Of a stretch of DNA of 37,628 nt, positions 30,413-37,628 are shown one piece after another (position 1 is the first letter of the stretch; every line of letters starts with the position of its first letter). The notes under the pieces were generated by a model, which did no database searches, was not told the origin of the DNA, and saw only the letters and a list, made by a program, of their open reading frames with translations. This DNA is from an uncultured Porphyromonadaceae bacterium. GTDB lineage: Bacteria > Bacteroidota > Bacteroidia > Bacteroidales > Muribaculaceae. Position numbers and translations under genes: made by a program. The stretch is from positions 1-37,628 of the forward strand of contig URTA01000021.1 of NCBI GenBank assembly GCA_900550645.1, written 5' to 3'.

Positions 30413-30450
30413 GGTTTACAAAATTACCAATCGCATCTAATTTGTAAACC
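30413..30450 (-). promoter_or_regulatory. Promoter and inverted-repeat operator of the XRE/ImmA gene
   Basis: GGTTTACAAA (30413-30422) and TTTGTAAACC (30441-30450) are perfect complements 18 bases apart. The minus-strand -7 box TAATTTTG (30426-30419) overlaps the left arm, 26 bases before the ATG at 30393. This is a good site for autoregulation. Confidence 0.7.
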
Positions 30451-30704
30451 ACAACAGCAGCACAAATCCTCCTCGTTATGAATATTTAACTGCTCCACAA
30501 GCGCGATGACGCGATTTTTCGCACGGCACAGCGCAAAAAATGCACAAAATTTTATCGCAAACACACTGAATATCAGAGAGTAAGCAGCGCAAACCTGCTC
30601 ATTTAGCACAACTTTTTCCGAAAAAGCATGCATGGCATGCAGATTTTTATAGCCACATTTGCAGCGCAAACGAATTTTCGACTATAACTCAACGCACAAA
30701 CACC
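30451..30704 (+). repeat. AT-rich gene-free stretch with three CAGCGCAAA repeats
   Basis: CAGCGCAAA occurs at 30529-30537, 30585-30593 and 30662-30670. GCATGC occurs twice (about 30627-30641). No ORF is supported. The stretch should hold the promoter for the scaffold-capsid block; CACATTTG at 30654-30661 is a weak -7 box. The repeats may bind a phage activator. Confidence 0.5.
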
Positions 30705-31388
30705 ATGAGAAAGGAAATCCTCGAAGCCCTTACAGCCAAGTTTGAGGGGGTATCGGCTTCAATTCTGGGCAGGATAGCGGACAAGCTCGCGAAAACTGCC
30801 ACAACTCCAGAGCAGGTCAAGACCGCAGTAGAGGGAATGACGCTGCAGCAGGTCATCGAGAGCTACGGCGACAGCCGGGCGACCGAAGCGTCCAACACCG
30901 CACGCGAGAACGCGGTAAAGGACTACGAGAGCCGCTACGGACTGAAGGACGGGGCGAAGACGGCCGCAAACAATGCCGGGGGTGCGGCGACGACCGCGAC
31001 CGGCGAAAACGGCAACGGAGGGGAGAGCGAGCCGCCGGCATGGGCAAAGGCGATGATGGAACGCCTCGACCGCATGGAGACCGCAAAAACCGCCGAGAGC
31101 CGCAGACAGCAACTCGACACCGTAATCGGAAAGCTGCCCGAACCGCTACGCAAGGCATACGCACGCATTCCCCTCGACAACTGCAAGGAGGAGGAGTTCA
31201 GCGAGATGCTCGCGGAAATAACCACCGAGGTGGAGGGCATGGCTGACGACACGGCAGCGCGAGGGGGTGTCTTCGGCAAGCCGACAGCCTCAACGGGCGC
31301 GGCAAAGACGGACGAGCTGACCAAGGAGCAGCTGGACGCAATCTCGCACCGGGAGGGCGTGCCTGACAAAAACGGACAGCCGTTCTGA
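30705..31388 (+). CDS. Probable scaffolding protein
   Basis: 227 residues: a helical N-terminus (KEILEALTAKFEGV, ILGRIADKLAK), a Gly/Ala/Thr-rich linker (about 90-110), a helical acidic middle (AMMERLDRMETAKTAESRRQQL) and a C-terminal helix (ELTKEQLDAISHREGVP). High charge, helix content and position directly before decoration and capsid genes are typical of siphophage scaffolds. No sequence motif proves it. Confidence 0.65.
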   Translation: MRKEILEALTAKFEGVSASILGRIADKLAKTATTPEQVKTAVEGMTLQQVIESYGDSRATEASNTARENAVKDYESRYGLKDGAKTAANNAGGAATTATGENGNGGESEPPAWAKAMMERLDRMETAKTAESRRQQLDTVIGKLPEPLRKAYARIPLDNCKEEEFSEMLAEITTEVEGMADDTAARGGVFGKPTASTGAAKTDELTKEQLDAISHREGVPDKNGQPF

Positions 31389-31417
31389 GTATTAACTTCT
31401 AAAACAGTGAGAAAGCA

Positions 31418-31999
31418 ATGACAATGACAGTAAGACGCAGGAAAGACACCGCCACGCCGCGAGTGTTCCTGCACAAGGTGGCTGACGTGCGCGGAGGCGT
31501 GTCCGTAGCCACATCCGAGCTGGGCGGCGACTTCCTGCCCGAAGGCGCGGTGCTGAGCGCAGCAGATGCCAGCGGCATCTGCCACCTCGTCAAGGTGGCG
31601 CGGGTGACCGCCGAGGTCGGCGCATCCGACACCGCTATCAAGGTGGCGAAGATGCACAACTTCAAGGTAGGCGATTACGTCATGGCAAAGACCGACGACA
31701 AGGCATACGCCATTACCAAGATTGACACCTCCGCCAAGGACAGCGACACCATAACCGTCGGCACGACCCTCGGCGCAATAGCCGTAGGCGGCTTCCTGAC
31801 CGAAGCCAAGGCGGAAGCGACAGGAGCTACCGGAAGCAAGTCCGAAATCAAGTACCTGCCGCAGTCGGTCAACGGAACTGGCAAGCCGGTCGTCGCCGGC
31901 AGCAACCTCGACACCGACGCTTGGGTGATAGGAGTGACCAAGGGCAACGCCCTGCCTGACTTCATCGCCTCGGCTCTCAAATGCATCGTCAACATCTAA
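31418..31999 (+). CDS. Probable head decoration protein
   Basis: 193 residues, mostly beta-strand with Gly and small residues (ELGGDFLPEGAVLSAADASG, NFKVGDYVMAKTDDKAYAIT). The position between scaffold and major capsid genes and the beta-rich, cysteine-poor composition fit a capsid decoration or head-fibre protein. Family not certain. Confidence 0.55.
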   Translation: MTMTVRRRKDTATPRVFLHKVADVRGGVSVATSELGGDFLPEGAVLSAADASGICHLVKVARVTAEVGASDTAIKVAKMHNFKVGDYVMAKTDDKAYAITKIDTSAKDSDTITVGTTLGAIAVGGFLTEAKAEATGATGSKSEIKYLPQSVNGTGKPVVAGSNLDTDAWVIGVTKGNALPDFIASALKCIVNI

Positions 32000-32011
32000 C
32001 ACCGCAAAGCA

Positions 32012-33106
32012 ATGGCAACAGTAGTAAACTCTCTCATACACGGCCTTTCGCAGCAGATGGTGCAGGCTCGCCTGAACACCATCGACACGAAGCCGTTCAT
32101 GTTCGGGACATATTTCCCGGTGAAGAAAGTGACCGGCTTCAACTGGCGCACGCTGACCAACCAGCTCGCCAAGAAGAACGTCGCCGCCGACCTGCACACC
32201 GACAACGGCACGATAGTCCGCAAGGCTCGCCCGATGTTCGAGACCGCGCAGGGAAACATCCCCTTCATCTCCGTGTCGCGTGAGATGACACGCTCGCAGA
32301 TGAAGGACTACCAGACAGAACTCGCCCTCTCGCAAGACGCTGATGCGACCAAGCTGGTGCAGTTCTGGGGCGACGACGTGGATTTCTGTTTTAACGCCGT
32401 GCAGTCCGAACTCGAGTACATCGCGTGGATGCTCGCCTCCAACGCCGGCAAGCTCGCCTTCACCACCAAGACCAACGCGACATTTGCAAACGAATACGAC
32501 CTCGACTACCAGGTGGACGACGCGAACAAGGTGACGGCAGCCACCGACTGGGGCAACATCTCGGGCGCGGACGTGATAGGCGACCTCGTGAAAATCGTAG
32601 AGACGGCAAAGGGCATGGGCATCAACCCCAAGTTCGCCTTCATCAGCCAGAACGAGCTGTACCGCATCTGCACCACCGAGCAGATGATTAAGGCGTGCGC
32701 ATCGTACCTCGCCAACGCGACGAACATGGCGCAGACACCCTCGCTGGAGCAGGTGAACCAGGCTCTGTCGCGCCAGGCATGGCTCAACGGTCTGCAGCTG
32801 CGCGTAATCGACCAGAGCATCACCCGCGAGGCGCAGGACGGCACGCACACCTCGGCAAACCCGTTTGCAGACCACCGGCTCGTACTCTCCGAGACCGAGC
32901 GGCTCGGCTCGACGCAGTACGACATCCTCAACGACGGCAACAACTCGGGCGTGATACTCCGCGCCGAACGTGCGCACACCGTCGTCAAGAAGTACGGCAC
33001 GATAGAGCCGATGAGCGAGGTGACTATCGGCGAGGCTGACGCTATGCCGGTGTTCGACACGGCATACCGCAACCTCTACGTCCGCACCGACAAGACCGAA
33101 TGGTAA
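32012..33106 (+). CDS. Major capsid protein
   Basis: 364 residues. N-terminal arm (IHGLSQQMVQARLNTIDTKPFMFGTYFPVKK), an E-loop-like middle and a C-terminal domain with NPKFAFISQNELYRICT and AYRNLYVRTDKTEW. This corresponds to an HK97-fold capsid protein of the type in Bacteroidales siphophages. It is the largest product of the head block, after scaffold and decoration genes and before connector genes. No ClpP-type protease is seen, so maturation cleavage is not supported. Confidence 0.85.
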   Translation: MATVVNSLIHGLSQQMVQARLNTIDTKPFMFGTYFPVKKVTGFNWRTLTNQLAKKNVAADLHTDNGTIVRKARPMFETAQGNIPFISVSREMTRSQMKDYQTELALSQDADATKLVQFWGDDVDFCFNAVQSELEYIAWMLASNAGKLAFTTKTNATFANEYDLDYQVDDANKVTAATDWGNISGADVIGDLVKIVETAKGMGINPKFAFISQNELYRICTTEQMIKACASYLANATNMAQTPSLEQVNQALSRQAWLNGLQLRVIDQSITREAQDGTHTSANPFADHRLVLSETERLGSTQYDILNDGNNSGVILRAERAHTVVKKYGTIEPMSEVTIGEADAMPVFDTAYRNLYVRTDKTEW

Positions 33107-33125
33107 AACCGTAACGAAAGCGACC

Positions 33126-33455
33126 ATGGCAACATACCTCGAATGTCTGAAAGGGATAAACGCCTACCCCATACCGCTGCGCACGATTGCCGAGGCGGCT
33201 GACCGGCGCGGCCTGACGCTCACGGCTGAAGCCTCGCAGGAGGGGCTGCTGGGCAGGGAGTACCGCCTTGTCCGCGCCGACCTGCTGCTCTGGCTGTCTC
33301 TCGCCCCGAACATCTTGCAAGGCGGGCAGTCATACATGCTCAGCAACGACCAGCGATCCGGCATGCGCCGCGAGGCTCGGACGACGTATGACGAACTCGA
33401 CCCTGAACAGACGGCAGCGACCGCAACGTTCGGCTACAAAGGTGACCGGCTATGA
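33126..33455 (+). CDS. Probable head-tail connector protein 1
   Basis: 109 residues, helical N-terminus (YLECLKGINAYPIPLRTIAEAADRRG) and later LLLWLSLAPNI and SYMLSNDQRSGMR. The position just after the capsid gene and its small size fit the gp6-like head-completion adaptor. Its stop overlaps the next start by four bases. Confidence 0.6.
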   Translation: MATYLECLKGINAYPIPLRTIAEAADRRGLTLTAEASQEGLLGREYRLVRADLLLWLSLAPNILQGGQSYMLSNDQRSGMRREARTTYDELDPEQTAATATFGYKGDRL

Positions 33456-33781
33456 TTATCCCCAACGGCTTCATCGAGTTCAAGGCAAAGACGGCAGGTG
33501 AGACAGACCCGGAAACTGGCTACCCCTCCCCTGCTTCGGGCATCGCGTGGAGCGAGCCGATACCCTGCCAGTACCTGCCGAACAACCGCAACAACCTCGG
33601 AAGGGTCAACGGCGAACACTTCACGGCGGCATCGTACACGGTGCTTGTCGAGGAGCAGCCGCTGCCTGACAGCGAGCAGCTGCGGCTAACGGCAAGTGAC
33701 GGCACGAGCCTCGGCGAGTTCTCGCTCATCGCGCCGCCGCAAGCCATGGAAGCGGTATGTGAAATCAAAATCCTAATCTGA
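33452..33781 (+). CDS. Probable head closure protein
   Basis: 109 residues, beta-rich (MIIPNGFIEFKAKT, SYTVLVEEQPLP, LGEFSLIAPP). Second small gene after the capsid gene, the usual place of the head-closure (SPP1 gp16-like) protein. Assignment by position; sequence alone does not prove it. Confidence 0.5.
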   Translation: MIIPNGFIEFKAKTAGETDPETGYPSPASGIAWSEPIPCQYLPNNRNNLGRVNGEHFTAASYTVLVEEQPLPDSEQLRLTASDGTSLGEFSLIAPPQAMEAVCEIKILI

Positions 33782-33793
33782 AAGGGCATCATC

Positions 33794-34288
33794 ATGGGCA
33801 TGAGGCAGACGACTCCGCAGGGACGGATTACAGCCTACATCGAGAAGCAGGTGGAAAGGTACGAGAGGGCATTATTCGATGCCTTGGAAGAAGCCGGCAA
33901 ACGGTGCGTGGAAGCGGCGCAAAACCTGCCCTCGCCACAGTTTCTCAACCGCTCGCACAAGGAAATCCCGCCGCACCAGCCGCACTACATCGACTGGACG
34001 GCAAACCTGCGCTCATCGATAGGCTATGTAATCGTCCGCGCCGGAAACGTTGTCACGCAAGGCGGCTTCAAGTCCGCCAAGGGCGGCGACGAGGGCGCGG
34101 CGGAGGGGAAGGCTTACGCCGAGCAGCTGGCGGCGAAGTTCCCCCACGGCATCGCGCTGATTGTCGTCGCCGGCATGAACTACGCCGCATACGTCTCCGC
34201 AAAGGGGTACGACGTGCTCGACTCGGCGGAGCTGCTCGCCGAGAAGCTCGTGCCGCAGATGATGAGGCAGCTTTCAGGAAAGGAGTGA
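33794..34288 (+). CDS. Probable tail completion protein (HK97 gp10-like)
   Basis: 164 residues. ITAYIEKQVERYERALFDALEEAGKR is followed by DWTANLRSSIGYVIVRAG and GIALIVVAGMNYAAYVSAKG, a pattern (long helix, TxxLRxSI, AxYVxxKG) typical of gp10-family proteins that join tail to head. Position between closure and terminator genes agrees. Confidence 0.65.
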   Translation: MGMRQTTPQGRITAYIEKQVERYERALFDALEEAGKRCVEAAQNLPSPQFLNRSHKEIPPHQPHYIDWTANLRSSIGYVIVRAGNVVTQGGFKSAKGGDEGAAEGKAYAEQLAAKFPHGIALIVVAGMNYAAYVSAKGYDVLDSAELLAEKLVPQMMRQLSGKE

Positions 34289-34292
34289 CCGC

Positions 34293-34709
34293 ATGGCAAG
34301 GACAGCGAAGCAGATACAGGGCGACATCCGCAGGATGCTGACAGGCTCGAAGCTGGCGGAGGAGGTCTCGGGAGGCGTTTACCGAAACGGATACCGACCC
34401 CGCGACAGCCGGAAGGAGGACATCATCGTGACGTTCACCACAGGCATCCCCGACCAGATAGAGACAGGCGTGGTGACGGTGAACATCTACGTCCCCGACA
34501 TCGACCCCTACGGAAACGGCGTCTTCGTGGAGGACGGACAGCGAACAGAGCGGCTCGAGACACTCGCCCAGCAGTGGGTCGAGAGCCTGACGGCGGCGAA
34601 GTCCCCCTACCTGTTCCGGCTGCGACAGACCATCTGCACAGAGGAAGCCCCGGAAATCTCGCAGCACTTCGTCGTGGTGCGCCTCGGCTTCCGATATTTC
34701 GGGGACTGA
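34293..34709 (+). CDS. Probable tail terminator protein
   Basis: 138 residues. IQGDIRRMLTGSKLAEEVSGGVY..., then IVTFTTGIPDQIETGVVTVNIYVPD and a C-terminal beta strand FVVVRLGFRYFG: the alternating strand and helix pattern and position before the tail tube gene fit a lambda gpU-like terminator. Confidence 0.55.
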   Translation: MARTAKQIQGDIRRMLTGSKLAEEVSGGVYRNGYRPRDSRKEDIIVTFTTGIPDQIETGVVTVNIYVPDIDPYGNGVFVEDGQRTERLETLAQQWVESLTAAKSPYLFRLRQTICTEEAPEISQHFVVVRLGFRYFGD

Positions 34710-34755
34710 CAAGCCCCCGGCAAAACCGATTATTAACCCTCAAACACACATCATC

Positions 34756-35223
34756 ATGTCAACACTAAGCTGGGGCAAATGCTCCATTCAAACAACACCA
34801 GTCACCGACGGCGCACCAGCAGCGGACGCGAACTGGACTGCCATAGACACGCCCAAGGACGGCACGACCAAGCTGACTTCCACGGCAGGGACGGAGACCG
34901 AAGCCCTCGAGGAGGGCGGAGAGGTCGTGGACTCCCGCGTCGCCAAGAACAAGGCACAGCTCGAGTTCGACCTGTTCCGCAAGAAAGGCGGCACCCGCCC
35001 CTGGACGGACACCGACGGCATAATCGCCGGCGAACACGCCTTCCGCCTCCTCGGCGAGGACGACTCCTGCCCGGGAATACAGATTGACCGCTCCTCGGTG
35101 AGCGTTCAGACGAGCTACTCCACCGCAGACGGCATCATAGACCACTATGTCGCCAAGGTTCTGAAGCCCAAGACAGGCACGATGCTCAAGGAGTACACCA
35201 AGACCACAAGCCCGGGCGGCTGA
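34756..35223 (+). CDS. Major tail tube protein
   Basis: 155 residues. Beta-rich with WTAIDTPKDGTTKLTSTAGT, EALEEGGEVVDSRVAKNKAQLEFDLF and a C-terminal HYVAKVLKPKTGTMLK, typical of siphophage tube proteins in Bacteroidales phages. Position directly before the tail chaperone and tape measure genes confirms the role. A tRNA-like element follows 39 bases later. Confidence 0.75.
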   Translation: MSTLSWGKCSIQTTPVTDGAPAADANWTAIDTPKDGTTKLTSTAGTETEALEEGGEVVDSRVAKNKAQLEFDLFRKKGGTRPWTDTDGIIAGEHAFRLLGEDDSCPGIQIDRSSVSVQTSYSTADGIIDHYVAKVLKPKTGTMLKEYTKTTSPGG

Positions 35224-35262
35224 CGCACAGGGCTAAGGCACATCCTGACTTCCATAGAGACA

Positions 35263-35337
35263 GGCGAGGGAGAACGGCGGCTGTTCGCCGTGCCGCAAGG
35301 CGCGGAGGCGCGGGTTCAAATCCCGCTCTCGCCCCCA
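35263..35337 (+). ncRNA. tRNA-like element between tail tube and tail chaperone genes
   Basis: Acceptor GGCGAGG (35263-35269) pairs with TCTCGCC (35327-35333, last pair G-U); T-arm GCGGG-TTCAAAT-CCCGC (35310-35326); discriminator C and an encoded CCA (35335-35337). A D-like arm GAAC/GTTC can form. The anticodon arm cannot: CGCC/GGCG closes a 9-base loop and no T33 is available; alternatively ACGGCG/CGCCGT and GCC-GCAA-GGC hairpins form. Most likely a degenerate tRNA or tRNA mimic, related in plan to the units at 13.5-13.8 kb. Confidence 0.5.
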
Positions 35338-35359
35338 ACAAACAGCAACACCACAGCAA

Positions 35360-35899
35360 ATGGACAACAACGACAGCAGCGCAAAGACCATAGAGGAGAA
35401 AGTCGCCGAGACCATCCTCCAGCAGCCGGTAAAGGTGACGGTTGCTGGCAGGGAGTACACAGCCGCCCCGCCGACCGTGGCGACTATGATACTCGTCTCG
35501 GCGGCAGTGTCGCGGCTTCCGCACCTGCACCTCGACAGCGGCAGGGTTCTCGAGGAGAGCCTCGCCGTGGCAAAGGACTGCCAGCCCCTCGGCGACATCC
35601 TCGCCACTCTCATACTCGGCGCAAAGCATGCAGACGACCCCGTGGAGATGCCGCAAGCGAAGGGCAAGCGGCGGCTCTTCGGCAGACGCAAGCGGAAGGC
35701 CAAGACCGTGACGGCTCGCGAGAGGCTCAGCCGCGAACTCCTCGAGGAACTGTCGCCGCGTGACCTGCACAGCCTCACGGTACAGCTCCTCATGAAGATG
35801 CAGGTCTCCGATTTTTTCGGGCTTACCACTTTCCTGACCGAGATAAACATGACGCGCCCGACGAAAGTGGTGACAGGACAGACAGCATCTGGGCAGTAG
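35360..35899 (+). CDS. Tail assembly chaperone, short (unshifted) form
   Basis: 179 residues. Beta-rich start (VKVTVAGREYTAAPPTVATMIL), a basic middle (RRLFGRRKRKAKTV) and helical SRELLEELSPRDLHSLTVQLL. Siphophages make two proteins from this gene by ribosomal frameshifting (lambda G and GT). Here the slippery heptamer T_TTT_TTC is in frame at 35812-35818; the second open frame begins upstream of the stop at 35897. It precedes the tape measure gene, as always. Confidence 0.8.
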   Translation: MDNNDSSAKTIEEKVAETILQQPVKVTVAGREYTAAPPTVATMILVSAAVSRLPHLHLDSGRVLEESLAVAKDCQPLGDILATLILGAKHADDPVEMPQAKGKRRLFGRRKRKAKTVTARERLSRELLEELSPRDLHSLTVQLLMKMQVSDFFGLTTFLTEINMTRPTKVVTGQTASGQ

Positions 35900-36099
35900 T
35901 CGCAGGGACGGCTAAGGCGTTCAACCTCCCCATTGAATACGTCCTGCACGAGATGTCATACGGCAACCTCATACTATACGGCGCGTCGCTGCCAACGTAC
36001 CGCAGCAAGAAGGACAGGGAGCGGGACGGCGAAGACATAGACGCGTCAGACCCGGGAAACGCCGACAAGGTGCGGGCATTCATCAAATCATCGGAATAA
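35812..36099 (+). CDS. Frameshift extension of the tail chaperone (GT-like part)
   Basis: In the -1 frame relative to the chaperone gene, an open stretch runs to the TAA at 36097-36099 and includes TDSIWAVVAGTAKAFNLPIEYV, LHEMSYGNLILYGASLPTY and a charged end. It has no suitable start codon near its beginning, and it carries the conserved second half of Bacteroidales tail chaperones. It should be made as a fusion 35360-36099 by -1 slippage on T_TTT_TTC. Confidence 0.7.
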   Translation, partial: FFRAYHFPDRDKHDAPDESGDRTDSIWAVVAGTAKAFNLPIEYVLHEMSYGNLILYGASLPTYRSKKDRERDGEDIDASDPGNADKVRAFIKSSE

Positions 36100-36108
36100 G
36101 GCAAAGAC

Positions 36109-37583
36109 ATGGAAAGCGACAACGGCAAGATATACATCGCCACGGCGATAGACAACGACGAGCTGCGGCGCGGCGCAACCGAGGCAAGCAACATCCTCCA
36201 CGGCATCGGCGACAGCGCCGCAAAGGAGGGCGCGAGCATCGACGCGGCGATGAAGAAAATCGCAGCGGCGGCGACAGGCATATTCGCCGTGTCGAAACTG
36301 CAGGATTTCGCCCGGCAGGTCGCCAACGTCAGGGGCGAGTTCCAGCAGCTGGAGATGGCGTTCAAGACGATGCTCGGCTCGTCTGAACAGGCTGACGCGC
36401 TCATGTCGCAGCTCATCAACACCGCCGCGACAACGCCTTTCGGCATGACCGACGTGGCGCAGGGAGCGAAGCAGCTGCTCGCATACGGCGTGGCTGCCGA
36501 CGAGGTCAACGAGACGCTCATACGCCTGGGCGACATCGCCGCAGGGCTTTCAATACCGCTAAACGACCTCGCGTACCTCTACGGCACGACAATGGTGCAG
36601 GGGCGCATGTACACGCAAGACCTCAACCAGTTCCTCGGCAGGGGCATCCCCCTCACGGACGAACTCGCCAAGCAGTTCGGAGTGGCTAAGGAGGAGGTCA
36701 AGAAACTCGTGGAGGAAGGCAAGGTGGGCTTCCCCGAAGTTAAGAAGGCCATCGAGTCGCTGACCGACGAGGGAGGCAAGTTCGGCGGCCTCATGGAGGC
36801 GCAGAGCCAGACAATAACCGGACAGATCTCAAACATCGAGGACAGCATCGAACAGATGTTCAACGAACTCGGAAAGAAGTCCGAGGGGGTCATCACAAGC
36901 GTCCTCGACGTTACGTCCAAGATTGTGGAAAACTGGGAGAGCATCGGCAAGGCTCTCCTCGTGGTTATCAGCGCATACGGAGCGTATAAAGCAGCAGTAA
37001 TCACAGTCGCGGCGATTAACAAGATTGCGGCGATATGGGGCGAGGTGAAGGCGTTCCTGTCGCTGGCAAAGAGCGTGACCTCCGCAAAGGACGCGATGCT
37101 GCTGCTCAACCTCGCGACAAAGGCGAACCCCATAGGGCTGGTCCTGGGCGTTGTCGCCGCTGCCGCATCTGCTTTCGCCCTGTTCTCCGACAACACTGGC
37201 AAAGCCGCCGAGATGACGCAGAAATACGGCGAAAAGGCGGCTTCCGCAATCGTCAAGGTGGAGACGCTCACATCAATGATGCGAGGCCTTACCGCAGGGT
37301 CGTCCTCCTACAAAAAAGCCATGGAGGAGCTGAACGGCATCCTCGAGGACTACGGGCTAAAGCAGCTGACTGAAAAGGACGGGCTCGACGCAATAAACCA
37401 GCGGCGCGAACAGGCGATACAGCTCATCAAGGAGGAAGCCGTAGAGCGGCAACGCCTCAATGCGCTCACACAGGGCTTCGACGACTACGCCAAGGCTCTG
37501 ACCGACGCGCAAAAGGAACTGGAGGACGGCCTTAACGACGGCGTACGTGTATTTGACCCAAAAACGAACAACCCGATTTATAG
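36109..37583 (+). CDS. Tape measure protein, truncated by the contig end
   Basis: 491 codons are real. N-terminal coiled coil (DELRRGATEASNILHGIGDSAAKEGA), a TMP N-terminal domain (GEFQQLEMAFKTMLGSSEQADALMSQL, TTPFGMTDVAQGAKQLLAYG, LGRGIPLTDELAKQFG) and hydrophobic segments near 285-310 and 340-365 that are usual for tape measures. It sets tail length. The frame runs on into adapter sequence at 37584, so the last coded residues (from CLLYTS on) are artefact. Confidence 0.92.
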
Positions 37584-37628
37584 CTGTCTCTTATACACAT
37601 CTGACGCTGCCGACGATATGCAGTGTGT
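37584..37628 (+). other. Illumina Nextera adapter sequence at the contig end (artefact)
   Basis: CTGTCTCTTATACACATCT (37584-37602) is the Tn5 mosaic end, followed by GACGCTGCCGACGA (37603-37616), the Nextera read-1 adapter in reverse complement. The next eight bases, TATGCAGT, are the reverse complement of index ACTGCATA, and GTGT begins the next adapter segment. This is library sequence, not genome. Confidence 0.97.

Noticed and set aside
30935..33127. 730-codon minus-strand open frame
   Set aside because: It is antisense to scaffold, decoration and capsid genes, which have phage-protein features and proper starts; it arises from GC-rich codon bias.
35186..35949. Minus-strand frames over the tail tube-chaperone junction
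   Set aside because: They include GFEPAP-type peptides that arise from reading a tRNA-like T-arm backwards.

Overview
The window is a piece of a Bacteroidales (gut Bacteroidota) chromosome carrying most of an integrated siphovirus-type prophage. The Bacteroidota assignment rests on repeated promoters of the TTTG-N19/20-TAnnTTTG type, BspA-like leucine-rich-repeat proteins, a Bacteroidales-style integrase, DUF6291-like and DUF3127 proteins, and AT-start/ATGA-overlap gene packing. The sequence is GC-rich overall with AT-richer islands. I cannot fix the family within the order. The last 45 bases (37584-37628) are not biological: they match an Illumina Nextera adapter, an index and the start of the next adapter segment, so the true sequence ends at 37583 inside the tape-measure gene.

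Layout. Host part (1-4005): a partial protein kinase fused to BspA-like repeats and a separate BspA-like repeat protein (both minus strand), then mnmE. The prophage begins right after mnmE, whose last codons are a plausible attachment site. Lysogeny and accessory part (4.2-9.6 kb): tyrosine integrase, a Panacea/SocA-type antitoxin-like protein, a HigB-HigA-like pair whose antitoxin carries an ImmA/IrrE peptidase, and on the minus strand an XRE repressor, an Mrr-type restriction enzyme and a frameshifted GIY-YIG gene. A face-to-face promoter and operator region (9603-9682) separates this from the early operon.

Early operon (9.7-21.0 kb): many tiny ORFs, an internally deleted C5 cytosine methyltransferase, three tandem paralogous small genes, a 500-base structured non-coding region with three related hairpin/tRNA-like units, a short DUF6291-like protein, an SbcC-like ATPase, RecT, a metallo-beta-lactamase-fold protein, a second DUF6291-like protein, a DnaC-like loader, DUF4406, an HTH protein and a DUF3127 ssDNA-binding-like protein. 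The second DUF6291-like gene contains GATAC-N4-GTATC repeats followed by an AT-rich GATAAT run and a hairpin. A nearly identical DNA block recurs, out of frame, at 21.2-21.4 kb. I propose these as replication-origin candidates, by analogy with an origin inside an initiator gene.

Late part (22.0-37.6 kb): a PLD-like protein, a CdiA-CT-like nuclease, a tandem two-copy structured RNA, terminase small and large subunits, portal, MuF head protein fused to an ADP-ribosyltransferase domain, a non-phage-like insertion (acidic minus-strand gene, minus-strand small RNA with own promoter and terminators, small membrane protein, XRE/ImmA regulator), scaffold, decoration, major capsid, connector and tail genes, a tRNA-like element, a tail chaperone with a T_TTT_TTC slippery site, and a truncated tape measure. 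Lysis genes, tail tip and the right attachment site lie outside.
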